A stretch of DNA of 64,000 bases from Agapetus fuscipes (GCA_951799405.1 OX637344.1:8308001-8372000); one strand, 5' to 3'; counted from the first letter of the stretch, positions 52,092 through 63,500 are shown. A program made the numbers and translations. Notes: generated by a model not told the origin, from the letters alone.

Positions 52092-52353
52092 ATCTAATCT
52101 AATCTAATCTAATCTAAGTTGCAAAGATATGTTACATTGGAGATTCACATTACATGCATTCTCACAACCAGACACGTACAAGTTCGCACTTGCACATGCC
52201 TCATGTGAACCTACAACATAAAAACCAAATCTCAAATAAACATACACCCTGCAACTCTTGCCGTCCTTCCCTGAGACAGGGGTGACATTGGCAAAGTGAA
52301 CCATTTTTACAGCATGGGTGGTCAGCCGCATACCAACCTATAAGTCAAGGAAT
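52092..52353 (-). mobile_element. RTE3-type 3' repeat, short form
   Basis: A full-length short form: (TCTAA)n tail at 52,092 and 5' end CTTGACTTATAGGTTGGTAT near 52,350 (minus strand). Very similar to the 3' part of the 50.6-kb copy. Confidence 0.87.
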
Positions 52354-52394
52354 TTATAATTTGCACTTATTCCTACCCCGGTATACTTGGCATA

Positions 52395-52735
52395 TTCAAT
52401 CCGGTCGATAGCTCAGTTGGTAGAGTGCTTGCATTCCATGCCGTGAGCTGGAGTTTGAATCCCACTGAGGGTGTCAGAAATGATTTCCCGTTTCGATGTT
52501 TATTTCAAACCCAAAATAAAATACCGGCATGGATTACTCAGCCTTTACAAGAAATGAGTACCAACCCCCTCGGGAGCCTCTACTTCAAATGAAGTGGTTG
52601 GCGTAAGGCCGGCACCCGTACCTGTAATAAAAAAGGTTCCACTTGCCACATTCAAAATTCTTCGAGGATTATGCGGCAAGAAGTTACACTATTTATGTGG
52701 CTTAGTTGCGTTTAGTTGCGTTTGCGTTTCATATG
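52395..52735 (+). mobile_element. SINE-B copy, complete
   Basis: Head CCGGTCGATAGCTCAGTTGG, GCATTCCATGCCGTGAGCTG and GAGTTTGAATCCCACTGAGG. Body with TACCGGCATGGATTACTCAG and AATGAAGTGGTTGGCGTAAG. The 3' end is TTAGTTGCGTTTAGTTGCGT, a short tandem duplication. Box A is perfect and box B has two changes. Confidence 0.87.
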
Positions 52736-52774
52736 GTGGTATTTTATGTCCAAATCCTGTTTCTGAGTGTATTT

Positions 52775-52995
52775 GATCCATGGACCGTGTTGCTGAGTAA
52801 AACACTGGCAATGCCATCCTATTTTCAGGGAAGCGCAGCAAAAGTTGCAAGGCTTTTGTTCACTAAAAATTGGCTTTCTATTTTGTTAATACACGTTTAG
52901 CATATGGAAGCGCGTACTTAAAAATATTTGCTTGTGAGCATGTATTCAATATGAATCTTAAATATAAGTATATGTTTGCAACTTTCTTGTGTTCA
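52775..52995 (+). mobile_element. RTE3-type 3' repeat, degenerate
   Basis: CACTGGCAATGCCATCCTAT, TTTTCAGGGAAGCGCAGCAA, GCATATGGAAGCGCGTACTT and TATGTTTGCAACTTTCTTG keep the family order at lower identity. Confidence 0.65.
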
Positions 52996-53009
52996 ATTAT
53001 TCGTATTCA

Positions 53010-53425
53010 ATGCAAGCCATGCGTGCATGGATCCACACACGTCTAAGTTCACGCTTGCACATGCGGCCTGTGTACTTACATAATAAAATTAAAAACAAGT
53101 CTCAAATGAGCGTAAATCATACAACCCTCGCTACCCTTCCTAGAAAAAGGAGTTAAAATGCAAAAAAAATAGTCGGCTTTTAGTGTCCATAACCTGTAAT
53201 CTTAATTGTAAAGATATTTGTAAAGTTATAAGATTATATTTATGCATGCCCACAAGCAGACACTTGTAAGTTCACACCTACACATGCTGCATGTGTACAT
53301 ACAAAATAAAGCAAATCTCACATACACATAAACTTTTCAACTACTGCCGCCTTCCCCTGAAACTGGGGGCATTGGATAAAGAGAACCAATTTTGTACAGC
53401 ATCAGTCGAATATAAGTTAAAGAAA
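53010..53425 (-). mobile_element. Two tandem RTE3-type 3' repeats, degenerate
   Basis: The first copy (53,010-53,155) has CACACGTCTAAGTTCACGCT and CAAATGAGCGTAAATCATAC. The second (53,205-53,425) has CAAGCAGACACTTGTAAGTT, CTACTGCCGCCTTCCCCTGA and AACTGGGGGCATTGGATAAA. Both are on the minus strand. Confidence 0.65.
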
Positions 53426-53429
53426 CACT

Positions 53430-54118
53430 AAAAAATTTAGTGAATTAATTTAGAAACTTAAATCAAATTAAATGTAAAGTAAATTAAATTAAATCAAACG
53501 TAAATTAAATACCCTCAAAGTCGTAACCAAAAAATATACCTTTGACGTCAACGGAAAATATTTAATAGGATATTTTGTATGTAGTATTTGCAGAAAGCAT
53601 TGCCAAAAACAACATTGTATTATCCCTGCTCATTGAGTTTTAAAGCTCACCCTAAACGCGGTACACTGTATTTTTGATGGAATCCGAGCAGGCTGAAACA
53701 ATGGCGTCCGTGTTGTGTGTTTTTCGCAACTTTTCGCCCTGCGTTATGTTGCCATCAATTAGTCGGTGAATTTACGTCCCCCCCGCCCCCTGGGGGGGTC
53801 ACAGGGGTGGGAGGAGGTAGTGGGGTTACTGCCTCCCACTGCCCCCTCATATTTCATGAATAACCACAATGGTCCGTTTAACAAAGTAGATGGATTTGTG
53901 AGATACCCCTTTGCGTTTGTATGGCTGGGTTCGCTCTCTCAACTAACGCAACGTAACTTATATTAGGGGGATTTGTTTGTTGACATTTATATATACGGTT
54001 CATAAAACAGCCTTTGAAATAATTATAGATGCATATTAGTAAAAATAAAATAAAAATATTTGTACCAGCTTAACCAACAGATAATTTTGTGTCCAAATTG
54101 CAATTGATTTGGAATTGA
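53430..54118. other. No gene seen, C/G homopolymer patch
   Basis: AT-rich except for 53,775-53,850, which has runs of C and G (CCCCCCCGCCCC, CTGGGGGGGTC) that can pair locally. No gene recognised. Confidence 0.4.
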
Positions 54119-54119
54119 T

Positions 54120-54205
54120 CTAAAATCAAAATCTGAATCTAAGCTGCAAATATATGTATCATTTAAGATTCATATTAAACGCATTCCCACAAGCAGTCAT
54201 CGATG
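54120..54205 (-). mobile_element. RTE3-type 3' tail fragment
   Basis: AATCTGAATCTAAGCTGCAA, TTTAAGATTCATATTAAACG and CATTCCCACAAGCAG are the terminal 80 bases of the subfamily. Confidence 0.7.
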
Positions 54206-54789
54206 ATCGTTTTGTGGAGTTGTTGTAAAAACTTTAAAAAAGGATTTCAAATTTTGAATGTATTTGAAAATAGCTGACAACAATTTACCTTTTTGTATTC
54301 ATTAACCTTTGCTACAAAACGGTATCATTTTAAGATGAAAAATAACCGAATTGCTTCAGCCGTTCTCGAATGATGTGGTTACCAAGGAACATCATTTAAT
54401 TTTAATTGTATACACTAACATAATATGTCTGTAAAAGATAAATGTAAGTACTTAACCTACTGATCGTTTTACCTATAACGTATTTATCTATAGTACATAA
54501 TTGAGGTTGCAAATTTATAATAATAAAGTCTTTTTTCCAGCCCGGTCACGCGGAGGGTGTAATACGTGACCAGCCATATAAAAAAGAAATACATTAATAA
54601 AAAAATACATGTAGGAAAAATAGAAACGGAGAAAGAAAATATAAACAGTGAAGAAAATTACATTGAAAGAAAATAAACATTGATCGAAAGAAACATATAA
54701 GAAAATAGAAAATATAAACACATGACAGCGTGGAGATGAAGAATGCGTTGTGTCGGAAAAACCTATGCTAACGGCTTAACAAAATGATA

Positions 54790-54902
54790 TATTTGCTTAT
54801 TATTATATATGCATGCACACAAGTAAACTTATTCATGTCTGGATGTGTGCGGGTATTAGGTAAATGTTACTATATCTTTGCAACGTACATAGATTATAGA
54901 GT
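54790..54902 (+). mobile_element. RTE3-type 3' tail fragment, diverged
   Basis: ATGCATGCACACAAGTAAAC, CATGTCTGGATGTGTGCGGG and ATATCTTTGCAACGTACATA recall the last third of the repeat. Confidence 0.5.
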
Positions 54903-55046
54903 ACAGAATAGTTCAAACATATTTTAATTTCCCTAGCCTGAAATGATACATCAGCACGTACGATTTAATCTCTATTGGAATTATTTTTAAGCTGTTAAAT
55001 TTGTTTTTACATCATAGTTTCATTAAAACATTCGAACAATATCAAT

Positions 55047-55189
55047 TTATAAATATTTAAAAATATAAATGGGAAAACATTGTTTTAATTCACTTTATTT
55101 TATTTGTTTATGCTCAATATTTTCGCCTAATGAGGCATATTATTGTTCTAAAACAATGTTTTACCATTTATATTTTTAAATATTTATAA
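55047..55189. repeat. Foldback with about 41-bp arms
   Basis: The left arm (TTATAAATATTTAAAAATAT, AAATGGGAAAACATTGTTTT) is nearly the exact complement of the right arm (AAAACAATGTTTTACCATTT and onward to 55,189). There is a loop of about 60 bases. It may be a palindromic MITE. No ORF in it. Confidence 0.8.
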
Positions 55190-55309
55190 AAATGGACTTT
55201 CACTGTGTTAACAGATCAACACTAAAAAATATTAATATCAATTTAATTGGAAAAGTACTGAGAGCAAATATTTTCAAAGCGCCTGAAAGATATGCAAACT
55301 TAGAAGCGC

Positions 55310-55618
55310 GGCAACTACGCAACTCGCAACTAAGCTACCCATACAGTGTAACTTCTTGCCGTGTTATCTCCGAAGGGTTTCGCATGTGGCGAGTTGAACC
55401 TATTTATTTTTACAGGTATGGTGGCCCGCCTTGCATCAACCACCTCAGTTGAAGTGGGAGTTTCACAGTTTTTGTGGAGGTTGTTACTCATGTCTTGTGA
55501 AGGCTAAGTATACTCTGACCTTATTTAATTGTAGGTTTGAAACATACACTGACATGGGAAATCATTTCTGACATCCTTGGTGAGATTCAAGCCCGAGCTC
55601 CCGGCATGGCACCAACTA
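55310..55618 (-). mobile_element. SINE-B copy, diverged
   Basis: The 3' part (TATTTATTTTTACAGGTATG, GTTATCTCCGAAGGGTTTCG on the + strand) and body are present. The head is eroded (GCCGGGAGCTCGGGCTTGAA on the minus strand). CGCAACTACGCAACTCGCAA at the 3' end is a short tandem repeat. Confidence 0.75.
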
Positions 55619-55659
55619 AGTACCCCTTACCCTATCCCTGTAAAGTACAAAAAATGCGC

Positions 55660-55792
55660 AAATTCTTGCTTGAGATTTGGCGCTTTCTTTAGCGATACCT
55701 AACCCCAAGCTCGCAGAGGGCTCTTGAGGTGTGATTCACACAAAAACAGCGCACACCAAATAAATCATCCTAATTTTTTTATTATTTAAAAA
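55660..55792 (+). mobile_element. SINE-C 3' half
   Basis: TTCTTGCTTGAGATTTGGCG, AGCTCGCAGAGGGCTCTTGA, GTGTGATTCACACAAAAACA and GCGCACACCAAATAAATCAT form the standard tail module. The head is missing. Confidence 0.8.
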
Positions 55793-55794
55793 AT

Positions 55795-55988
55795 TGTTCA
55801 CTTTGCCAAACGTCACCCCCGTTTTAGGTGAGTTCATCAAAAGTTGCAGTGTTCATTTGAGGTTGGGATTTTAATTTGTAAGTACACATGCTCCATTTGC
55901 AAGCGCGAACTTACACATGTCTGCTTGCCGGTATGCATTTAATATGAATTTTAAGGATTAATGTGTCTTTTGCAACTTAGATTAAATA
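55795..55988 (+). mobile_element. RTE3-type 3' repeat, 5'-truncated
   Basis: TTGTTCACTTTGCCAAACGT through CAAGCGCGAACTTACACATG to TTTTGCAACTTAGATTA. It lacks the TTATAGGTTGG start. Confidence 0.78.
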
Positions 55989-56159
55989 TATTATAACGTA
56001 GAGTGCGAAATACAAAATACTCCAAAGGGAAATTTCATCGCAAAACTTTTGAAATTAAACGCCCCGCCAAAAGTTTTGCCTCCAAAACCTCCCATTTCCT
56101 GAGCATGCGCGGTGCGGTACTTCCGTTGCGTGTGTACATGCGCACGTACACATGCAGCT

Positions 56160-56193
56160 GCTGCTGCCCGCTCGTAGTGGTGGTGATGGTGGT

Positions 56194-56225
<32 letters not shown>

Positions 56226-56226
56226 A
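56160..56226 (+). repeat. (GGT)/(GT)n microsatellite
   Basis: GGTGGTGATGGTGGTG followed by about 13 GT units to 56,226. Frames through it spell Thr-His or Val-Cys repeats that are not genes. Confidence 0.9.
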
Positions 56227-56404
56227 CCGTGTTATTGATCCCATCCACACTGCGAGCAGTGCTGCCCCAAACCGACAAAATTTCAGCGACGTGATTTTTT
56301 TTGAAAATGTTGACCCCCATGCACTCCATAACGGCATTCTTAACGTCAAACAAAAGCGTTGCTTGTTTGTTAAAATAATCTCTTGCGAGAAGCTGGAGTG
56401 TTGA

Positions 56405-56602
56405 TTCACTTTGCTAATATAGCCCCTGTTTCAGTGAAGGTCGATAAAAGTTGCAAGGTTTGTTATCATTTGAGTTTTGGATTTTAATTTCTAAGTACAC
56501 ATGCAGTATTTGTAAGCGCGAACTTACACATGTCTGTTCGTGGATGTGCATTTAATATTAATTTTAAATGGTTATACGCCTTTGCACCTTAGATTTAATT
56601 AA
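56405..56602 (+). mobile_element. RTE3-type 3' repeat, 5'-truncated
   Basis: TTCACTTTGCTAATATAGCC, CCTGTTTCAGTGAAGGTCGA, TTGTAAGCGCGAACTTACAC and CCTTTGCACCTTAGATT. A piece of the alternative SINE-C tail (GCGAGAGACTCCCTAGACTA) follows at 56,620-56,660. Confidence 0.75.
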
Positions 56603-56939
56603 ATTGTTGTTATGGATCCTATGCGAGAGACTCCCTAGACTATGAACTGGTTGTAGTGTTGGAAATATGTTGTTGATATGTCGGTTGATGTCCTGATCCT
56701 TAGTAGTTGAGCTGTTGGTTAGCCGCGTAGTGTAGCATTGTGTGTTGTATTGCCTTTGCACTGAAAGAAAGTGGCGATTGATATTGGCTTTGAATAGGAC
56801 AGGATTAAATTGGGGTGGCACACAAATACTGGTAAGTCGTTCCATAAACCGTTCTACGACTTGCTGAGATAAGACAAGGAGGAGTAATTGAGAAATTAAT
56901 TACAGCCTTGTCACGCGGAAGGTGCAATACGCGACCAGC

Positions 56940-57165
56940 TATAAATCTGTAATCTCAGTGGCAAAGATACATTCACAATAAAAAATCACATCAAATCCAT
57001 TCCCCCAAGCAGGCACGTGTAAGTTCGCGCTTACAAATGCTGCATGTGTATTTACAAATTTAAATCCAAGCCTAAAATGAACATCAACCCTGCAATTTTA
57101 GCTGACCATCCCTGAAAAAGGAGTGAAATTGGCAAAGTAAACCATTTTTTACAGTATGGGTCAAA
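56940..57165 (-). mobile_element. RTE3-type 3' repeat
   Basis: TAAATCTGTAATCTCAGTGG (tail), GGCACGTGTAAGTTCGCGCT, TGCTGCATGTGTATTTACAA and TTTTTTACAGTATGGGT. Minus strand, missing the first about 30 bases of the short form. Confidence 0.75.
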
Positions 57166-58127
57166 ACCTTTTTTTTAATTTTAAACGACAAAATATCTTT
57201 CTACTTTAAAAACGCGATCTCAATAAAAATGCACCTACACCGTATATTCTATATTGTTTAATATTCTTTTTAAAATTGAACAAATTATAAAAACGCTTGT
57301 AAATCTTTTGTGACTGACGTTTACGTGAATGTGAAAGAAAAAAATCTAGAAAGATATGTTGGGAATGGATTGAAGACAGAAGAAAAGATTTAATCAACAG
57401 TACCATTATGACTATTCATCTTGATGAACTGTGACAATTTTTTTTTGAAAATCAAATACATTAGTTGTGTATGTTTTTCTTATCCACACAAACCTGTAAA
57501 ATTTACAGGAAAGCCAATCAGAATTGTTCAGTGTTTGAAATAAAAATAACCTGGCTCATTTATGATTCACTTTTACAGCTCTGGGTGGCTACGTAGAAGG
57601 CTCGTCACGTGCGCGGAGCCGTATAGCCGTCCCGCTCTAGCACGTGCAATTTTCTTCTTAAAGAAAGAGATAAAACGTCTTGGAGTCGCATTAAGGTCAG
57701 AAAACGGTGAAATCTGGCCATCCCTTTCACGTGCCCCAAATGAGCACTACAAAGAAAGAGGACAACAAGTGGGGCAATGTCTTAGCGTGGTATTTTTTTG
57801 CTTTGCGATTTTTTGTTTAGTCAGGATTAGAAAAAAATGGAAATATTTTTCGTACGCTGGCAGGTGTGCGCGCTTTCTCAGACGCTACAATATTGGCGAC
57901 TTCTTGTTTCAGGAAAATTGTCCATATTTTTCGTAAAAATCTCCGAGTTTTTTTTTCAAACTATCATTTTTATAAAAAAAATAAGGTGAAATCTTAAAAA
58001 CCTCTAGATCATTTGGTGACTGCCATATTAATAATGTTTTACAAATCAAATTCATTGAAGGGATGAATGAGGTGGAGGGAGCAGTTATTTCATTGAAGCG
58101 TTGAGCTTTGAAATATCAGTCCATGGT

Positions 58128-58268
58128 CGATAGCTCAGTTGGTAGAACGCATTACTTCAAAGCTAGGAAATGAGAACCTACCTACTCGAGAGATGGGAAA
58201 CCTCCACTTCAAGTGAAGCGGTTGGCATAAGGCTGGCCTCCTTACCGTTGAAAATAAATACCCATCTT
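58128..58268 (+). mobile_element. SINE-B copy, internally deleted
   Basis: Box A GGTCGATAGCTCAGTTGGTA then a jump to the 3' half (AATGAGAACCTACCTACTCG, CTTCAAGTGAAGCGGTTGGC). The B box and centre are deleted. Confidence 0.75.
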
Positions 58269-58314
58269 TTCGTGAATATCGCGGTAAAAAGTTTCACTAA
58301 AGGCTTACATAGTA

Positions 58315-58514
58315 GTGTTACAAGCTGCCAATTCTAAGGCTAAGGTGGATCTTTGGTGACCGGTCTTTGATAAAGGTTTATATTTTTTTCAACCCAGCAA
58401 AGAGCATATTTGAAAATATTAATCGTACATGTTTTGTGCTCTGCCGGGATTCGAATCCATAACCTTTTATTAACGAATCTAAAGCTTTACCATTAAGCTA
58501 CCGACCGGTCATCT
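58315..58514 (-). mobile_element. SINE-C copy, 3' truncated
   Basis: Minus-strand head GACCGGTCGGTAGCTTAATG and GGATTCGAATCCCGGCAGAG (intact B box). Body to GGTGACCGGTCTTTGATAAA on the + strand. The 3' module is missing. Confidence 0.8.
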
Positions 58515-59035
58515 TCGATGAGCGATCTTCTTAACTAAAAGCTTTAGGCTTAGATAATCAATTTAAGAAGCTGTACAAAATAATTCTAGAATTCTGTAGA
58601 AAAGTAATTCTAAACTTCATTAATTAACTGCAAATAAAGAAAGGACCTAAACGTTGGCATCGTTTATTTTCCTTTTTGTTTCTTGGAAGAATAATGTTTG
58701 CCCTTATTCCTTATATTTACCTGCGATGCCTATCAGTGCATTAAAGCTCCCCTCTAGGTATAGCTGAGATAACATCTACCCCCTCCCCTCTCTGCGTTCA
58801 CAAGCTCAACTCCCCATTCACCCCCCCGGGATTTATTAAATATTAGTTGCTTACTGTATTGACTGTTTATTGTTACTGTTTCCCTGCATGCAATCCCAGC
58901 TGCCTTATTGTGACGTGGCATGCACTTAATTGAAATATCGATGCATATCTGCTCCCTTTGCGACTTATAATATATGGCCAATTGCTCATTTAAAACATTT
59001 AAAGATGCAAAAAAAAATTAAATGAGATTGAACGG
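58515..59035. other. No gene seen, short pyrimidine patch
   Basis: A C/T-rich block (58,775-58,830, CTACCCCCTCCCCTCTCTGC and CACCCCCCCGGG) stands out in AT-rich DNA. No gene recognised. Confidence 0.4.
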
Positions 59036-59039
59036 GGAT

Positions 59040-59215
59040 AAGGGCATATTTTGAGCCGCAATGTCTTCCCCATTTTAGGGAAGGTCGGCAAAAGTTGCAG
59101 GGCTTATGTTCGTTCATTAAGGTTTAGATTTTAATTTGGAAGTAAGCATGTACGAGTAGTATTGCGAATTTCACGTGCCTGTTTTGGGGTATACATTTAA
59201 TATTGAATGATAATA
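59040..59215 (+). mobile_element. RTE3-type 3' repeat, partial
   Basis: TTTTAGGGAAGGTCGGCAAA, GTTGCAGGGCTTATGTTCGT and a diverged 3' half (CACGTGCCTGTTTTGGGGTA). Tail lost. Confidence 0.7.
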
Positions 59216-59739
59216 TTAGCAGATCAATTTTTTTGTAAATACAAATTCCTTACCAAAATATGTGAGCTATTTTAAAATTATACAAACACGTTCTTCCGTT
59301 TTTCTACATATGGGTAGGCTTAAATTTCATAAACCGACTTTAACTCTTAATAGTTTTTTTATGGGGAAAAATCAATGAATCAACTGGATACACATTTTTT
59401 CAGCTGAAAATATACAGTTTCTTCTTACGACGCGTTTCTCTCTAATCTTTTATGATAAAAAGATAACATTGATACTTTCACTTTTCCCACCCGGAATTAT
59501 TTTTAGCGGAGCCAAAAATGAAGAGCGAGAAAGTTGCTCAACTTCCCAGACCCTCCATTCACATAAACGTCAAACTTCCGTCAAGTGATTGACATCCCGG
59601 CACCCAACGTGACGTCACAATTAGCTCAAACCTGTCAGTGTACAACTACGATAAACTCAATCACGGCGTTACAGACTCTGATGTATGGAAGTGGCCGATG
59701 AATGAAAGTGAACAAAGTAACGTATCTACGGCAGATTTA

Positions 59740-60025
59740 TTTTTATTAAAGAGGAATGATTGGTAAGATCTCCGAAGAGGTGGCGTAATAGCTGACAATC
59801 TGGATTACAGAAATAAGAAGCGGCACAAACAGATCCTTCGGAATTATGAAAATAAGAAGAACAAGACGACTGGAAATTATAAGCTCCAAAATTATGGGGC
59901 TATGAATGAGTGTGGTATAAACAAGACTGTGAGAGTAAAAGTACAAAGTAGTACAATGAAATGTAAAAAAAAAGGACAATAAAGACTGACAAAAAGAGTG
60001 TACAAAGGGAATATTAAAGATAACC
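59740..60025 (+). pseudogene. RTE-type LINE remnant
   Basis: The frame reading GLGMNECGINKTVRVKVQSS and, after a stop, TDKKSVQREY resembles the LRSMIGKKRSDRVRN...CGVRESVKVKIKRS...LTKKVY region of RTE3. It is at low identity and full of stops. It is probably from the second RTE-like lineage seen at 21.8 kb. Confidence 0.5.
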
Positions 60026-60029
60026 ATGA

Positions 60030-60192
60030 ACATGGACCTTTGGTGTTCGGTTTTTGATAAAGTTATCTGAATTTTTCAACCCATTGAAGAGTGTATTTAT
60101 AATATTCTTTGTGCTCCGCCGGTATTTGAACCCACGACTTACATTATTAACGAGTCCGAAGCGTTACCCTTAGACTACGGGCCGGTCACATG
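60030..60192 (-). mobile_element. SINE-C copy, 3' truncated
   Basis: Minus strand: GACCGGCCCGTAGTCTAAGG (A-box area), CTCGTTAATAATGTAAGTCG, GGGTTCAAATACCGGCGGAG (B-box area) and a body of about 90 bases to GGTGTTCGGTTTTTGATAAA. Confidence 0.78.
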
Positions 60193-60194
60193 CT

Positions 60195-62279
60195 ACATAC
60201 TATGTACATGTAGGAGTATCGATAGCAGATAATAACACAACTTTGTGATCATAACAATGGCTCGCAAGTTTCGGCTGCGCGATTTTTTCAGGTTAATGTT
60301 TTGGCTCAGCGCCAGGCGGGCAAGTTTGCTGAAGCAAGACTGAAAGTCACAAGTCGGCGCTGCAAACAACACACACAATAAGTGAATAAGTTACCGCGGG
60401 GGAGTGCTAACAGAAGGATAAACTAACGTGCTAAGTGCTCCCTGTGGAAGTTAGCGCTGGATTTTTGTATGAAATTTCAAGCGGCATGCAACACAGATTT
60501 ATAATTTTTAATCCACGCTTAGCTTTTCCAAGAACACCAAAAGAGTTTATTCATGGTAAATTTGTATTTTTGTATTGCTTCCTAATACCTACTACGAAAT
60601 GATTAATTTTTAATTATTTAAATAAACAAAAAGGAACTTAAAATAACTTACAATTCCAGAAAATATCTAGCAAAACAAATGAAAACATTCAAGTTCTAAA
60701 AACTTTCTAGAAGACCCAAAAATTGCGATATATTTACGTCAATTTTTGAAGACGTTGAGTTGTTTGATCTTAAATGCAAAAAACGAAAAACAGAAAATTT
60801 CCAATTTTATTCTCAAAAATATATTTAGTTGTCCTCCAACATAGTAAAATAACTTCAGTTTCACCAATATCTCGACTATTAAACCTTCTTATATAAATAA
60901 ATTATTAAAGATTTTGAATCATTTCTTCTACCGTAGATAATTAAAACTCCACGAGTACCTACTTTATCAACCAAAGTATGTATTTTTTTAAACTTTGCTC
61001 TTCTAACTTCATCATTAGCTCGCAATATTCTCCAGCCATCGCAGCGGATAGATGAGTCATCTCTTCATTTCTTCATCTCGTGGCATCAGGAAGTCAGCAG
61101 GAGGCGCTGCCTGATTATATTATGAAAGCGGATCCGCGAGAAATCGATGCTGGTAGCGGAGTGGGGGTAGGGGGAGACCCACCCCCTCCCCGCGGACCGT
61201 CTGACCCAAATACCTCTCCTGCACAACTCTGTGTTCAAACTAAACCAAAAAAATACACGGAAACTAAAACAGCGCATTCTACTGAGCGTTAGAGTGTCAA
61301 TGCAATTTTGGAAGACGTTATGGTTGAGTTTGAGAGGGATGCTGTATACTTGGGGTAGTGCCTTCCTCCGGGCCCAGCTGGTTCTGGGTCGGATTGAGGT
61401 CTGTAAACTTGTCGGGCTGTGGAGTAAGGAAGAGCAGAGTCTCAGGGCTTTACGCTTTACGAGTCCCATAAACCTGTGTGTGCCTCGCTGTTCACGCTCG
61501 GAGATATAAAAACCACACACAGGTTGACTACCTGCAAGGATATGGCTGTGTCAGCAATGATTTGTCCAATATTCGACAGAGTTAAACGAGATTTATAAAA
61601 AAAGGTTTTCACTCTGAATTCCAAGCCACCGTCCTTTAGATAATTAGCTTACAATGAGGTCGGAACATTGAACTGGGTGCGAAAATAAACCTCGTCGTCA
61701 ACTCACTCAACTCGCTCAACTCGCGAAAAAAATCTTTATGTTTTATTCTGGCCTTTTTTTTATTTAAAACTAACTGCTTCCTGCCACCCCTTGTGGTAGC
61801 TGGTCTTGTTAATATACCTGTATCATGTCACCATTTTTTAGAGGTGGCCAGTATCCCCACATATATGACTCCACTGTGTTGCTAGCACACTTCTTTCAGT
61901 CCAAATAAAACCCTGTCATAACGTGCAAATAGTTTAAGCATATTTCTGCTCTCATTTCCTTTAGTGCTCCAGTTTTTTCATACAGAAACTTAAATTGGCA
62001 TACACACAATAACTCATGTAAATTTCATTGCAATCGGTTCAATAGTTTAGGAGTTCAGTCGGAACAAACATACATACATCCATTTGATTTTATAAATTAG
62101 AGATAAATCTCCACAATCCAAGTCAATACTTAAACCCATACACATTCACAATAAAATAACATCATTTCTAGATTGTAATTTAAGCAATGTGCTTGATTGT
62201 GCAGGTGATGTGATCGCCGAGTGCTTCAGTAGTGACACGACTAGTAGTATAACATATAATAGTGAGTGCAGCAGTTTTG
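60195..62279. other. No gene confidently seen
   Basis: Mostly AT-rich. 61,080-61,500 is less AT-rich and open on both strands, but neither translation shows a motif I know. A segment near 61,780-61,900 (CCACCCCTTGTGGTAGCTGG) is repeat-like. Confidence 0.4.
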
Positions 62280-62419
62280 AGTGTGTGTGGGGGCCAGCAT
62301 GCGCATGCGCAGCGGCTGTGCAGCCTGAACTATGATCACCAGAGAGGCCGCCACCTGGACACACTCTAGGGAGAGAGAGGACACCAGGGACGCATCCTCC
62401 ACAGAGACAGCCTTATAAG
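62280..62419 (+). promoter_or_regulatory. Candidate promoter/5' exon with NRF-1-type site
   Basis: The perfect palindrome TGCGCATGCGCA at 62,300-62,311 is the consensus of NRF-1 (insect Ewg), a site concentrated at start regions of housekeeping and neuronal genes. A G/C-richer, C/A-biased leader-like stretch follows and ends TATAAG|GTAAAC, a good splice donor at 62,420. There is no long open frame, so any exon here would be non-coding. Motif-based inference only. Confidence 0.35.
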
Positions 62420-62669
62420 GTAAACAACATCACCATCACACTTCTTACTTAGTTCTTGTTATTGAGATTTCAGAATTCAGCTGGTGTTATTGTCAAAAGT
62501 ATTTTTTAACAAGATCTTATAATATTAAAGTATATTTTAGAATGTTAATAATGATATAAATAATAATAATAAGAATTTTGGGCGCACACGGCTGGCTGAT
62601 GATGCTGGAGAGTTGCTTTGCTGTATCTGTTGTTATCACAGTTTCATCAACATCATCTTAAACACTTCA

Positions 62670-62762
62670 TTCACACGCTGAAAAAGCCCATCACAGACAT
62701 GGGCAAAACATCCGGAAGCTCAAGTTTTCACGAGTCCGAAGAGTTTACCACTACATAGGTTA
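62670..62762 (+). mobile_element. MITE-D half fused to SINE-C head piece
   Basis: CACGCTGAAAAAGCCCATCA, GACATGGGCAAAACATCCGG and AAGCTC (MITE-D) run directly into CACGAGTCCGAAGAGTTTAC, CACTACATAGGTTACG (SINE-C head, opposite sense). Confidence 0.6.
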
Positions 62763-62839
62763 CGATTTGCCTTTTAGGCTTTGTAATAACTCAATTATCT
62801 TAATTATCTATTAGAGAAGATTTCTATGTTATAATTTGA

Positions 62840-63060
62840 ATTATTATAGTCTTCTTTTTCCTCAACCGTTCTCAGTCTACTCCTGGACGCAGACCTCTTT
62901 CGATTTTCTCCATGTTTATGGCTGCTGTGTTCAACCATCCTTTGCATGTTGTGACATGGCATCCTTTGCCTGGGAATTCTTTTCGGCCACTTGTCATGGT
63001 CCTGCCTTGAGGCGTGTTGCCCAGCGCCATCAGTGACATTTATGTACTTAAACCTTTGAT
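62840..63060 (-). mobile_element. Unclassified dispersed repeat, copy 2
   Basis: GGACGCAGACCTCTTTCGAT, ATGGCTGCTGTGTTCAACCA, TTCGGCCACTTGTCATGGTC and CGCCATCAGTGACA mirror 36,895-37,272 in order and spacing, with a small deletion. Confidence 0.55.
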
Positions 63061-63359
63061 TGTTCTCAAAAACATGCAAGAATCTCTTTCATAATTTTCC
63101 TTTATAATAAATCTAGTTTCGTTACTCATATGAGAAATATTAAAGATTTCCTTTAATAAAATTATTGAATCAAAGGCTGCCTAAGGCTTTGAAATATTTA
63201 TTCTATCTTTTTTTTAAGGACTCTAATATTATTTTCTTTATAAAGTCATACAATTTCCCATGAATAAACATATTTCTTGAATATATTCATAGCTTTGTTA
63301 TTGAAAATTCTCGCAGCATCTCCTCACCTTCACCATTCACATAAAACGCAGAAATAATA

Positions 63360-63500
63360 AGCCACTTCCCGCTGCGTTACACACGCTTATATGAAGTGCT
63401 CCCTCCTCCCCACACACCCACCCTCCCTCTCCTCCCCTCACCCCAGACTGTCACCTCTATTGAATCGCAGGTAATAAATACCTGTAGGGCGACAACTTCA
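63360..63500. other. C/T-rich patch, no gene seen
   Basis: CACACACCCACCCTCCCTCT and neighbouring pyrimidine runs. No open frame or splice context convincing enough for a call. Confidence 0.4.

Noticed and set aside
55991..56409. Frames with Thr-His or Cys-Val repeats
   Set aside because: They are translations of a GT microsatellite and its flanks.
57562..57936. 124-codon + strand frame with a hydrophobic centre
   Set aside because: No recognised domain, no splice context or homologous neighbour; length is within chance for this less AT-rich patch. Left unannotated pending expression evidence.
61086..61520. 144-residue minus frame and overlapping 92-residue plus frame
   Set aside because: Both strands are open over the same GC-richer patch and neither has a known motif. 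There is no basis for choosing one.
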